Of a DNA stretch of 64,000 nucleotides, positions 12,001 through 23,152 are shown in pieces. Position numbers and translations under genes: made by a program. The notes under the pieces are model-generated. The model was not told the origin of the DNA. It searched no databases and saw nothing but the letters and a program-made list of their open reading frames with translations. This stretch comes from Colletotrichum lupini (lineage: Eukaryota; Ascomycota; Sordariomycetes; Glomerellales; Glomerellaceae). Each line of letters starts with the position of its first letter. The first letter of the stretch is position 1. The stretch lies in NCBI RefSeq assembly GCF_023278565.1, contig NC_064673.1:186001-250000 (forward strand). The letters run 5' to 3'.

Positions 12001-12976
12001 GCGCAAGAAGAAGTCGAGAAAGGTCTACCTGCCGTACCCCGACTCCTGGTACCCCTTGAACCTGCGACCTGACGACCCTCTCGGCGTTCCTCTTGGTCCC
12101 GCTGCCTCTGGTGGCCAACGCATCGAGTACGACTGCCGAATCTCCGACGACGAGCGCCAACTCCCGTACTCGACTCCCATGTATGTCCGTGAAGGTCAGT
12201 AATCGTCGCCATTTGACAAGCTTTTCTTGAAAGAGATCTTTGACTAACGAACAAATCAGGCGCCATCATCCCCAAGGTCGGCGTCAGGGACTACGTTGCC
12301 GATCCCAGCACGACCCCTCAAAACGCCAACCCCATCACCGTCCACGTCTACCCCGGAAAGGACAACGTAAGGACTGAGATCCCTGCTTCTATCAAGACTT
12401 GTTCTGACTGAAACACCTACAGATTTACGATATGTATCTCGACGACGGCATCTCCAGGGACAGCGCGCCAAAGAACTCTACATTGGAGACCGCTGTTGGC
12501 GCGCGTCCTTGGTACGGCGAGGCACACCACTACGACGGTCTTGCTGATGCCCAGGCTAACGACAACTACACAAAGGTCCAGATCAAGCAGGTACGTCGCA
12601 TTCATCTCGTTCCGTAGTCCTACAAGACAAGGACACTGCCATCTGGGAACAAACATGCTGACAATCACGGTAGTTCACCCAAAAGAGACTCTCCGACCAA
12701 GAGGACTTCGGAAAGTACACCCGCAGACTCACAGCCAACGCGCCCCACAACAAGTTCGGCGCCGAGGCGTCCAAGTACATTGGCACAGACTACACCTTTG
12801 TCTTTTGGCACCGCGGAGAGAGCAACCTGGACTCCATCAAGGTCAACGTCACGGGCGCGGACCTCCACTACAACGTCAACCACGGCGTCAGAGCGACCAT
12901 TGTTACCGTTCCCATTTCCGCGGTTCACTCGGAGAAGGGAGTCGAGATCACGTTGGAGTTTGACGGGGACTATTAA
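9076..12976 (+). CDS. Alpha-1,4-glucan lyase (GH31 family, EC 4.2.2.13)
   Basis: Cleaves non-reducing ends of starch, glycogen and maltodextrins by elimination, giving 1,5-anhydro-D-fructose. Ten exons: 9076-9380, 9456-9916, 9974-10937, 11000-11446, 11497-11764, 11826-11867, 11924-12194, 12260-12366, 12423-12590 and 12674-12976. All junctions are GT-AG and in phase, giving 1111 aa, close to known lyases (about 1070 aa). The GH31 nucleophile region reads WQDMTQP with Asp at about residue 562. Hydrolases of the family have WxDMNE; loss of that Glu and the Thr/Pro change are lyase hallmarks. A second conserved stretch, VDMQDDYRTFT, lies near residues 396-406. There is no signal peptide at the N-terminus (MGGGDVSATKLRDHF), so it is probably cytosolic. 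The ATG has a good context (CAAAATGG). Family assignment is very secure; the substrate is inferred from the family. Confidence 0.93.
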
Positions 12977-13525
12977 AGGCTGGTCTGAGGGCTTGAGAAA
13001 GATCATGCCGGAGATGCTTGGTTGCTCGAAGGGTACATGTTCCCCGTTGTGCTTTTCGTACCAGTAGTTGCGCTTCATGGCGAAATAATGCCCAACCTAT
13101 CGTTTATTCTCCTCTGTAGCAATACATTGCGCCATATGTTCGATGAGCCTGCAGCTGAGTGCCCTTGGGCAATTGACAGCCTACAGAAAGTAGCGAAAGG
13201 TGAGCAGTGGGAGTCTTTTAATTCAGAAAGGTCTAGGGTACATCCAGCTCAACCAAGCTCAGCCGTAGCAAATCATTCAGTACAGGCTCATTATCAACAC
13301 ATTCGAAAAGACTGAAACCCATGTCAGCCTGAGAAACCAGTTTGCAGACGTCTAAATCCCTGTCGTCGAAAGTCTGCCGCAATGAAGTTCTATCCCGCAT
13401 GATCACTTGTCTCGTAAAACGCCAGACCAACCAATCCTTCCAGCACCGCCGCAAGTTTCATTCATCGTAAGGTTCATAAGAAGGTTGTAAAAGGGGGATC
13501 GAGAAGGTATAGAAATAATCGGTCA
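12977..13525. other. Convergent intergenic region
   Basis: Shared 3' flank of the glucan lyase (plus) and carotenoid oxygenase (minus) genes. No open frame with a recognisable motif, and no repeat seen. Confidence 0.6.
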
Positions 13526-15421
13526 CTACGCGCCCGGTCCGGAAGGGGCATGGATGCCGTGGAAGCCAACGCCAACGGCAAACTCGCACTCTGCCCTGCC
13601 GAGCTCCGTCATGGTCCTGGCATCGAGGCACAAGAGATAACTCGTCTGCGCGGCGCCGTCGAGCACGACGCTCAGAATCACACCGTCGTCTTCGGCCATC
13701 TGTCCATCGGTGCCATCGGCGCCGCCAGCGGATGAAGAAGGCCGAGGAACAAAGATTGGCTCGCCGGGCGTGTGAGCCGTGGGACACTCCCACATGAGAG
13801 CTTCGGCGGTATCGGCGTCCGTCTTGACGATTGTGTCGAGAAGGGTGCTGAGGCCGCGGTCCGAGAGACTGTAGACGTAGCGGTGACGTTTCGTCAAGTG
13901 CGCAGGGTTGATTGTGGGGAGTTCGCCGGCGTGCGGGGCCGGGATCGAGACCACGAGCTCCGGTGGCGGTGTAGTCGTCACTGTTGTTATCTTTTGTGTT
14001 TGTGAGTCGTCGGGTTTGGGGATTCTGAATTTGAAGCGTTGGAGGCTAGCCCAGCCGTTCTTGTAGCGCTTGTTCTCGTCTGTCCAAAACTTCTCGCCGG
14101 CAGAGTTGCGATTCATGATGACGTCGTAGTAGAGATTATAGAGAATGTTGAGATTTTGGTAGCCTGCTATCTCGCAATAGACGTCAAGCATGCCGTCGCT
14201 GCCGTCGGCCGCCGGCTCCTCAAAGGCGTTTGTGGCATGGAAGAAGAAGCCCGCGGGGGTGTCGAAAGAGGCGACGACGCCGTTCCCCTGGTGGCGATCG
14301 ATGAAATACCACTTGCATGTGTTGGTCTTGTCGAACGGCACAATGGCGTCTAGAATGTTTCGTTCCCAGGGGACAGAGAGGCCCTTGTAGCCCAAGTGCG
14401 ACGAGGGAATGCATAGTACGATGAACGATTCTGTGAGGAAGAAACTGTGGATGTAGGCTGGCTTCGCGTCGGGCCCGGCAATAGTTGCAAGAATCTCCGT
14501 CTCGCCCGTCGCAAAGCTAGTGCGGAAGATGCGGTAGGTCGACTTCATGGCGAAGGCAAGGTTGAAGTTGTACATGTCGCCGGTAACCGGGTCGCGCTGG
14601 GCGTGGGCGCAGGACATGGGACCGGAGAGAGACGGATGGAGTTTTTCCTGCTTTGCGAGGCCGATGGGTTCCAGGGTCGCTGGGTCAATCTCCATGAGAG
14701 GGCTTGAGTCGGTTGATAGCCAAAGGCTGCGGACAGCGTTACGGTGGCCTGGCCCCGCGGGGCCTTGATCTTTCGTATCGAAGCCGGGGACATTTGCGTT
14801 GACGGCAACGCAGATATTGGGAGCAGTGCCGCGGGCGAAGACGCCCATAAACTTGCCAAACATCCCGACACAAGGGTCGGCTTTTTGGCCAAAGGTGTAG
14901 CGGTTCTGGTGGCCTGCGGCTTTGATGGAGGCGACGAGGTCGTCGGATTGCCGTCTGGAGGAGTAGAGCACGCGGGTCTGACCGCCTGGGGATTCAGGAG
15001 GAGTAATGTCAAACTTATGCGTCTGGGCGAAGCCGTCGAACCAGTGGGAAACGTAGTAGGTGCCCTTGGGTGTGTCTTCGATCTTGCAGCTGCCCGGGCC
15101 CGTTCTATAGAGGGCGCCGGCGGCCCAGACTGGGATCTGGCCTTGGACGTGCAGTTCGATGGGACCGCGTTCCTCGGTGAGGCCATCGAACTAGAGCTGT
15201 TAGCTGGCGTCTTGGAGGGCATTGATGTAAGAGAAGGGGAGGCTCACGCCTGCCTCATTTGGCCATTCTTCGTAGGGCGCCCTGAGACGGTTCTCCTCGA
15301 ACATTTGAAGGTCTGCTTCCTCGTCTTTGGCGGTACGCCTGACGGTTCTGGCTGAGATCTTGGTGTTGGTAGACATTGTTATGGAGGTCGTAGTCGTTTT
15401 GGTTGTGGTTGTGGTAGCCAT
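13526..15421 (-). CDS. Carotenoid cleavage oxygenase, torulene dioxygenase type (CAO-2/CarT-like)
   Basis: Fe(II) enzyme of the carotenoid oxygenase family. The closest fungal type cleaves torulene to an apocarotenal on the way to neurosporaxanthin. Two exons, 15421-15248 and 15190-13526, with a 57-nt intron, give 612 aa, near the usual 608. The N-terminal core has GALYRTGPG and SHWFDGFAQTHKF, typical of the CAO-2 group and unlike stilbene-cleaving CAO-1. The four iron ligands are visible as His at about 254 (CAHAQRDP), 306 (YIHSFF), 376 (FFHAT) and 602 (GFHGIH). The start is preceded by a Thr-rich leader (MATTTTTK); a second in-frame ATG at 15376 (MSTNTK) is an equally possible start. No carotenoid synthesis gene lies nearby, so the substrate is inferred from similarity only. 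Confidence 0.88.
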
Positions 15422-16362
15422 TTTGGGACTTTATCTATGTAAACAGAAATGAATGGGCGACAATTCGGTGGTGCTGGATTTGCAGCTTGGTGTGTGCCGT
15501 CTAATTCCAAGGTCAGTGACATTTGCGAGTTGTATACTGAGGCAGAAGTATGCATGAGGTAAGATGAGTAAGAGAGTAGTGAGTGTGTTCACTCAAGAAT
15601 ACTGCACGGACAGCAGATGTCGAGTGAAAGACACTCAAGATGAGGCACACGCATGAAAGCTGCCACGTGAACTGGCAGGTATCAACTTACGCTATTTTTC
15701 AGCCGGTGTTTGCTAGTTTGCTAGTGACCGGATCGGTGCAAGTGGCCGGTGAGGCTCGGTGTATCGGTGAGGTAGTGTAGTTGTTGTTAGAGTCGGTGAG
15801 TTGTGAAAGAAGTGAAGAATCCGCTATGCAAGAGGTGGACAATCTTTTGGCCCCCAGGAAGAAGAAGCAAGTATTGTTGGTCGCCGGCATCTAATGACCC
15901 ATGTCAGAGAGGCAGCACAGATGGATGAAACGTAGGCACGATGAGATCCTAGATGAGCTGCAGAGCGGAGATGAGAAAGAGGGAAGAGGATGGCGATCTT
16001 TTAAGTAAGGTAGGTAGAATGCATATGTATGTTGACGGGCCATGGGATGGGTCTGCTTACATGACGGTGTTGCTACGCAGGATGTCAGGCGATGTACAAG
16101 CATTAAGCGCCGGGAGCATTCATCAAACGGGATGAATGAAGCAGTGCGGCGTGAGTATGTGAGATGTATCTCAGTACTCCGTAAACGTAGGTAGGTGACT
16201 GTGAGGGCGATACGGGGGAGACGAGCTGAATGGTGCGAGAGCGAGATACCTACCTACTGTTGCGAGAGGCGAGTAATTATCGACCGGGGGCACAGAAGTG
16301 CGGTGAAAACGGTTACGGACGTAGGAGCGGGTGGTTGTTCGATTAGTTGATGAGGGGTGTGT

Positions 16363-16418
<56 letters not shown>

Positions 16419-19400
16419 ATGTCCAAGGTGAGAGTGAGCAGAGTGAATGAGAAACCTTTGGTCGTCAATGGTCGATCGATACCACTTTACCCGGCGTGTT
16501 GGTGAGATGGGACGGGGATTGAGATACCCATGCGCAACCCACGATGCGACCAAGACGGGATTCCGAGTAAGCGATGCGAAGAATCGGATTGAAAAATCTC
16601 AGATCCGATCAGACAACTAGGTAGAAAAGCAACGTGATTGCGACAGTACAGCGGAACGGACGCGAGGAGAAGGGGATTGATTCACAACTCCCAGGATAAC
16701 TTGACGAGGTAGGTAGCGGAATTCTCATGCAAGCCGTTTTGGAGAAGGCGGCGCGGGCGGGACGGTACGGCCGTAGCAGGGCGGAGGATGGTCAATGTGC
16801 GCGGCACCAAGAGGAGCCTATTGATGCGGGCTTTTTACCGAATCCAGACAGCTTCCAAGTTAAGGAAGAGTGGCATACGGAGTAATAGTATGAGCTTTGC
16901 AAGCCAGTAAGGGTCTGGGCAGTTCCCGAATGTGTGGTATTGGTGGTGTTGCTAGGTATTGTTGTTGTGTGTTTGGGGTGGCACAAGCGACAAAGTGACA
17001 TTTAGTGGCGGTGGGTGTTGGTGGTGTTGGTGTTGGTGTGAGCAAAGCGGGAGCGGGAGCGGCTTGTTGAGGTAATTGAGATGGATGTCGACTGTCTTTA
17101 CTTTTTCCTTCTTCTCTTGCTGCTTCCCGTCGGCCAGAGTAGATGGGTAAAGTATTGGAGAGAGAGTCAGACATACGCATGAAGAAGTGAGTGGATGGTT
17201 CATGTCATCATTGATTCAGACAACGGTGCCAACGGCGGGATTGCAGAAGACCGAGGGTCCCGCTGCACCTGCCATGGTGTCGTCATCGAAAAAAGGGTGA
17301 CTATTTGGCGCTGCCACAGACAGCATGTGTCAAACTGTGTGGTCCATCGACGGGTGCAACAAGCGTGCAACAAGCCTCTCTCTTCCTCTTGATTTCTCAG
17401 TCAGCCACACCCGAAACCCCAAAAGCCAAGGTAAAAGATCTGACCAACCTTTGATATGGGCCCCTGGCCACGGGGATGGAACGATGGATTATGGAGCTAC
17501 TGAAGAAGCTTATGTCGGACTTTCAGCTTGGAATGTCAAGTTCCATCGCGTACGGAGTAGATGCTAGTGCGCACTGCGTGCATGTTCATGTCATGTCGGA
17601 GCGTGGAGACTTGTTTTTTTTTTTTGTGAGATGTGCGATCGATGCAACGTGATCATGAAATGATAACCGAGTACTGATATCAGACCGCATTCGCCCAACG
17701 TCAGATGAGACCCATGCCACCGTAGATCAATCAATGTGTCTTTCAGTTCTCGGGGTTTCCTGTCTGCGGCCTGCCCATGTCGGACAATGCGCATTTGTCA
17801 ATGGGCCTCATTGTTTCGTTTCGAGCTGCTTCGTCCAGCGGTGATGCAGAAAGAATTTGGTGAACCTCCCATCCGGGATTGCTTCTTCATCGTCTGCTTT
17901 CTTCTCTTTTCCTTTGTTGGTTCATTGGTCGGCTGGTCGATTGGCGATGGCCCTGGTGAGAGTAAGAGTGGAGGTGTTGGTCTGGGCCCTGCACTGTGGG
18001 CATCTCACCTCAGCCTGGGAGATTCAGGTTAGGTACGTATCCCCAGTTGCGAGGACTTTGTGTGGAAGAACATCGGCGACAACCAGGTAGGTACATGCAG
18101 CGACTCACGGCAGCGGATTAAGCGAGGAAATCCACTCGGCCGGCGGAACCTGGCATTGCTGAATCCCCGTTCCGTATGTATCTCAGATCCTAGCACGTGC
18201 CTGGTACCTTGGCTTAGGTAAGGCACCTCAAGGTACCTAGGTACCCTGCTATGGCCTCTTCAACTGAGGTGCGGTGCTGTGCTCCCATGTTCAAATGTTC
18301 CTGGCCCTCAGCACATATTTGGTCGCCGTCATACGTTCCGCTCTAGTGCAATGCTCAACTACATACAGGCCACGAAAACCGAAAGACCTCATGATTTCAT
18401 CGGGGTAGCTTGGTATTCAAGTCAAGTCACGTCCTTAAGAAATTACGCCTTAAATGCTGCAGCAACGGCTTCCGACCCGATCCCGGCATGGCGGCCCCAC
18501 ATGAGCTCCGGCTCTATCCACACCACCTCCGTCAGCGATGGCTGTAGTCAATGGCCTCTCATAGCTCGTCCCCAGCCGTCCCTATCATCTACTTTACCTT
18601 ACCTACTCGGTGCCGTCCCATAGACAAGGATTCACATATATCATTGCTCGTTCTCTCATCGCATGGAACTGAGACGCGCCTCGTCACACAGCTGTCCTTG
18701 TCTCGCCGTGCCCCTATGTGTCCGGACTACCGCATATTGACAGGCTCGCGGTGTAACCGACATTAATTCGGCAGTGAGCGGCTCACATTTACGTATGGAT
18801 TCTCGCTTTCTTCCCTTCCGTCCAGAGCGGGAAGCGTGCGGAATCGATTGATTAAGATCGCCCTTAAACGGGCCTCTGACACGTTGTTCAACGTCTACCG
18901 TTGCACGGCACATTGCGGCCAATCTCTTAGTAGCACGACATCATGTTCTGGCCAAGACGTTACTGTGATATCGCAACATGCTTTGCGCCTTCTTTGCACT
19001 TGATCAAACCGTGTCGCGGCAACTATGGGCTTCATTGGAGACAAGTCGAGATCGACTCTGCAGCTTTAGCAGCCACTATCGTAGGTTATTGACGCGTCGT
19101 TTTAAGCAAATCAATTGTCGGGTTAGGGAAACTGGAGAGAACATAACTAAAGGCTGTGGCAGTGATAGGTGAGAAAGGTCCGGTGAAAGCTTGTAAGCCG
19201 TCAACGGTGAGACATTCTCTCAGCTTTTTGGCTCTAAACTTCAGCTTCCAGCCACGCAAGCCGGGTAGCCAGATGCGTCGATTAGGCTTCATTAAAGATG
19301 CGGGGAACAATCACCTGTGGCATATAGCGAGCATACAATCCGTATTTCGTTCGAATAACATCCGTCAAAGTTGGCACATCATGGCATTTAGGGTTCATCA

Positions 19401-19602
19401 AGCTGAATATGAATGACTGAAAACATCTTTGGAGAGGTTGGTACCAAAATACAGCACGTAGTATCGATATGGGGGTTGGATATCCTTTGGCTATATTTAT
19501 CTGGTAAATTCCCGCATTCTCACCATGAATCTCTATCAACTTACTCCCAGCTTTTCAAACTCATTTCTGAAAAATCATTGAGTGCCTTACCAAAGTCTCG
19601 AT
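15422..19602. other. 4.2-kb gene-free region
   Basis: Only short open frames without motifs, mostly mirrored on both strands. It holds a GT microsatellite (16357-16418), three copies of TACTCCGTA or its complement (16175, 16876, 17551), GT-rich sequence at 16930-17040, and GGTACC/CCTAGG-rich sequence at 18205-18245. CTATATTTAT at 19491-19500, about 105 bp before the tyrosinase ATG, is a TATA-like site. An unannotated non-coding RNA cannot be excluded. Confidence 0.5.
16357..16418. repeat. (GT)n microsatellite
   Basis: About 62 bp of GT dinucleotides with one interruption (GTAT near 16365). Simple-sequence repeat in non-coding DNA. Confidence 0.95.
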
Positions 19603-21153
19603 ATGGGCGGAACAATCACAAGAAAGAACATCCGCACGCTGTCTACAAAGGAGCTCGACGACCTCGTCAGGGCATTCCACGGCATTCAACAGCTTCCCCC
19701 TCATGATCCCAACTCCTTCTTCATCATTGCCGGTTACCACGGCGAGCCCTTCAGGGGTGCTGGATACGCCAATCCTGCTTGGTGGGGTGGTTACTGCAAC
19801 CACGGCAATGTCCTCTTCCCAACTTGGCACCGCGGCTACCTCCTGAGGCTCGAAAAAGCTCTCCAGAGCCAGGTCCCCGGTGTAGCTCTGCCCTACTGGG
19901 ATGAGACCGAAAAGGAGTCCCTGGAGCACGGCATTCCTCCCATCTTCCTGCAGAGAAAGTACGAGTTCTCCGACTCTGGCAAGGAGATCTCCAATCCACT
20001 GTTCTCGTACACGTTCCAGGCCAGAATCCAGGATAGGCTCGATCCTATCCCGGATGCCGACTACACCAAGCCTGTGGGCTATGAGACCGTCCGCTACCCA
20101 TTCTCGGGGCTTGTGGGCCCGAAGGACAAGAACAAGACCTGGGTTCACAACAATTCGCTGCATGAAATGGGAGAGAAGGCCACGAACAAGATGCTCAATG
20201 ACAACATTACCACCTGGCTCACCAAGTCTTCTTTCTTGAACAGCGACGGGAAAAGGCAATCTGCCGGAGTCAAGGATAAGTATTACCACTGCCTCGACGC
20301 TCCCAATTACACCGTGTTCTCCAATACGACTTCGGCGCAGCAATGGAACGACGACGGCCTTCAAGAGCCCGGGTTCAAGTCCGTCGTACCACTCGAATCC
20401 CCGCACAACTTGATTCACTTGGCCGTCGGCGGTTTCGACCTACCTGGCAGCAACTCTGACCAGATCGGCGACGCAAACGGCGACATGGGCGAGAACGACA
20501 CGGCCGCCTTTGACCCAATCTTCTACTTCCACCACTGCTTCATCGATCTCATGTTCTGGCGCTGGCAGAAGAAGCACAACAAGGAGCACTCACTCGAAAT
20601 CATCCAGGGCTACCCCGGCACCAACTCCGTCGACAACCAGGGCCCAACGCCCGGCGTGGCGGGCGGTACCTGGCTCACCCTCGACAGCCCCCTCGACCCG
20701 TTCAGGAATCCTCACGGCGCGGACAAGGCAATGACGTCCAGAGACGTGGTCAATATCGCCGAGCTGGGCTACGCATACGACTATCCCGAACCCCCGACGC
20801 GGGTCGGCGAGCCTCATGGTCCGAGTCCCGTGTTGACCGTCAGCGGCATCAACCGCGCCGCCATCGGGGGTTCCTTTGTCGTTTCCGCCTGGGCCACGTT
20901 GAAGAGCGGGGAAAAGGTGCTGGTCGGGACGGAGGCCGTGCTCAGTCGTTGGCACGTATCTGGGTGCAAGAATTGCCAGAACCATTTGGAGGTCAGGACA
21001 CATATACCGGTTGAGGGCTGGACGAAGAAGGATACGGACAAGATGGAGTTTGAAATTGGGCTGCATACCCGTAATTTGAGCGGTGTTCCCAAGGACGGGC
21101 GTGGCGAAGGGGTTCAGAAGCCGAGATTCAGCCTTGAAACTGATCATTTATAG
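19603..21153 (+). CDS. Tyrosinase (type-3 copper monooxygenase)
   Basis: Oxidises monophenols and o-diphenols to quinones, the first step of melanin-type pigments. Single exon, 516 aa from the first ATG (MGGTITRK). The CuA ligands are His46 (GYHG), His67 (CNHGN) and His76 (PTWHR). Cys65, two residues before His67, fits the Cys-His thioether of fungal tyrosinases. The CuB ligands are His268 and His272 (HNLIHL) and the second His of FHHCFID (about 311). A YAYDY motif marks the end of the catalytic domain, followed by a C-terminal cap region with SRWHVSGCKNCQNH. There is no signal peptide, so it is probably intracellular and activated by removal of the cap, as known in the family. It is shorter than the roughly 620-685 aa of many fungal tyrosinases, mainly at the C-terminus. 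Confidence 0.93.
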   Translation: MGGTITRKNIRTLSTKELDDLVRAFHGIQQLPPHDPNSFFIIAGYHGEPFRGAGYANPAWWGGYCNHGNVLFPTWHRGYLLRLEKALQSQVPGVALPYWDETEKESLEHGIPPIFLQRKYEFSDSGKEISNPLFSYTFQARIQDRLDPIPDADYTKPVGYETVRYPFSGLVGPKDKNKTWVHNNSLHEMGEKATNKMLNDNITTWLTKSSFLNSDGKRQSAGVKDKYYHCLDAPNYTVFSNTTSAQQWNDDGLQEPGFKSVVPLESPHNLIHLAVGGFDLPGSNSDQIGDANGDMGENDTAAFDPIFYFHHCFIDLMFWRWQKKHNKEHSLEIIQGYPGTNSVDNQGPTPGVAGGTWLTLDSPLDPFRNPHGADKAMTSRDVVNIAELGYAYDYPEPPTRVGEPHGPSPVLTVSGINRAAIGGSFVVSAWATLKSGEKVLVGTEAVLSRWHVSGCKNCQNHLEVRTHIPVEGWTKKDTDKMEFEIGLHTRNLSGVPKDGRGEGVQKPRFSLETDHL

Positions 21154-21982
21154 TTGTTCCTTGCAGAGATTGGTTGAGCGCTTTTGTCTTCTTACGGCTT
21201 CGGTAATACATCTGGCACTACGTTTCACAAAGTGTCCCGGCTTTTTAAATCTAGTCCTATCTCCATAGTAACTACCGCGAAGTGGCCTTATGATGTTGAG
21301 TCCTGCACATGTGCCACAAAGTGACAGTGCGACATTGCAATGTGAGGTGCCCTGGCTTCCTTCTGAGGATTGGCGACTCACTGAGGATCCATGCGATCAT
21401 AATGCCAAGATGTTGGTGTTGGATCGCTCGTCTTGAAGCATGTAAATGGACACTTACATCTAGGCCGGCATACCCTCTCTATCTTACATTGCCTTGTGCC
21501 AAACGGGCTGCGCCTGCAGCGTTTACGAATTGCAAAGCCTGCTCTCAAAACGCTTTCTCAAACAGCCCTTCAGTTAGATCTACTGGCAAGACTTGGCGGG
21601 AATTGAGGGTCTATCTCCAAAGTCAAGAGCTTGAGGCTGATGACTTACAGGGGATACGGAGCTTTAGAGTTGCTATGATCTGCGATCATCCCAAACCAAC
21701 TACCTACAGAGGCTTGGTCTTGAACTTAACAAAGACCCCAAATATCCGGTACGAAGCTTCCATCCTCATGGACGAGCTTTGTCATTATACTGACAGGCTA
21801 CTAACTCATGCAGTTGCTGTTCGTTGCCTAAGTACTGAGGCGAGCTGACATCTTGACACAGCATTTGATGTTCTCTTTTGGTTGGTGCTCCCCCCTCTGA
21901 TTCGTTACTGTCAGGTCCACCCGTCTTATTCCCCGCACGTCAAGACGATGTTTGTTCTCAACACACTCAACACTTCGCAAGG
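21154..21982. other. Intergenic region
   Basis: Between the tyrosinase and the phosphatase on the same strand. A 179-codon open frame (21309-21848) has biased Cys/Arg/Leu content but no motif, and is not called. Confidence 0.5.
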
Positions 21983-23152
21983 ATGATGGACCCAGTCGAG
22001 AATATTCCTAAACCAAGCCATACCACATCCCAGTATGATTTTCGACAGACCGTCCAAACCTTGGACCCGAAGTACGTGCCGTCGGCAGAATGCGGCGCTC
22101 TCCGGAGAAGGCTAGTCATCGTGGGCGACGTTCATGGACGAGCATCACAGCTGCAAAAGCTCCTGGACAGAGTCGGCTTCGATAAAGATGCGGGGGACTA
22201 CCTAGTTTTTACCGGTGATTTGGTCAACAAAGGCCCCGACAGCGCTGGCGTGGTACAGCTCGCGATGGACCTCGGCGCCAGCTGCGTCAGGGGCAACAAC
22301 GAGGACCGCGTGCTGGCTGCGCGTGGGTTCGTTGAGCGCGGCAGGGTCACTGGGTCTACGGGCGATGACGGGAAGATGGTTTTCGAAGACAGCAAGGAGA
22401 AGTTGCCGGCGGATATCCCGTACGCCGTGTCGAGCGACTACGTCACTGCGACGCAGCTTTCTGAGGAGCAGGTATCGTGGCTCTCATCGCTGCCTCTCAT
22501 CTTGCACATCGGACCGTTCAGAGGCGCCAAGAGTCCTCCTTGGAACTCTGGGACTGTGGTGGTCGCGCATGGTGGTCTGGTACCGCTGCTACCGATGGAG
22601 GAGCAAGATCCTTGGGCTGTGATGAACATGCGCAGCCTGGTGTATCCGATCGAGGGCGTCCACCCGGAGAACGTTGAAGTTGCTCTTGCGAAGAGGACCA
22701 AGAGCCGTCTGTGTCGACATGCGGCATTTCAGGTCGCAAAGGGCGAGGGACTCGATGGTGAGCTGGCACGAGTCTTAAGTCTGTGGGATGGTGATGAGGT
22801 TTCAAAGATTGCAACAAATCAAGAGGGGGGGACCATTGCCATTGAACTCAATGATGGAAAACGCTGGAGAGAGGCTTGGAACGAGACTCAGAACATGATT
22901 GAAGCACCAGAGGATCGCTCGGTTGTCGTGTATGGTCACGACGCCAAGGAAGGGTTGCAGGTGGAACCAGACATCCAAGTACCGGAATCGCTCAAGGAGA
23001 AGGGAGCCCAAGGACCATGGACCAGGTATGCGTTTGGTTTGGATTCTGGATGTGCGTATGGTAGAGAGCTATCGGCCATGGTGATTGAGGCGAGTCCGGA
23101 TGGAAGTGATATTATCCATCGTATAGAGCAGGTCAAGGGGGTTGAAGAATGA
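21983..23152 (+). CDS. Calcineurin-like metallophosphatase (Ppn2-like)
   Basis: Single exon, 389 aa from the first ATG (MMDPVENI). Motifs of the metallo-dependent phosphatase fold are present in order: GDVHG (about 48-52), GDLVNKG (78-84), GNNED (104-108), VVAHGG in the middle and VVYGHDA near the C-terminus, followed by GLDSGC. Together these supply the two-metal site. The closest well-known type is yeast Ppn2, a vacuolar endopolyphosphatase, and related ApaH-like proteins. Yeast Ppn2 has an N-terminal membrane anchor that I do not see here, so location and substrate (polyphosphate or dinucleoside polyphosphate) are open. A non-ATG extension of the frame upstream is not used. Confidence 0.8.
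   Translation: MMDPVENIPKPSHTTSQYDFRQTVQTLDPKYVPSAECGALRRRLVIVGDVHGRASQLQKLLDRVGFDKDAGDYLVFTGDLVNKGPDSAGVVQLAMDLGASCVRGNNEDRVLAARGFVERGRVTGSTGDDGKMVFEDSKEKLPADIPYAVSSDYVTATQLSEEQVSWLSSLPLILHIGPFRGAKSPPWNSGTVVVAHGGLVPLLPMEEQDPWAVMNMRSLVYPIEGVHPENVEVALAKRTKSRLCRHAAFQVAKGEGLDGELARVLSLWDGDEVSKIATNQEGGTIAIELNDGKRWREAWNETQNMIEAPEDRSVVVYGHDAKEGLQVEPDIQVPESLKEKGAQGPWTRYAFGLDSGCAYGRELSAMVIEASPDGSDIIHRIEQVKGVEE

Noticed and set aside
19561..20418. Open frame of 285 codons on the minus strand across the tyrosinase gene
   Set aside because: Mirror frame of the copper-site coding region; no independent motif.
9076..21153. Glucan lyase, carotenoid oxygenase and tyrosinase as one metabolic gene cluster
   Set aside because: Their pathways are unrelated, a 4.2-kb gap intervenes, and no backbone synthase, transporter or dedicated regulator is interleaved.
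21309..21848. Open frame of 179 codons between tyrosinase and phosphatase
   Set aside because: Composition is not protein-like and no family features are present.
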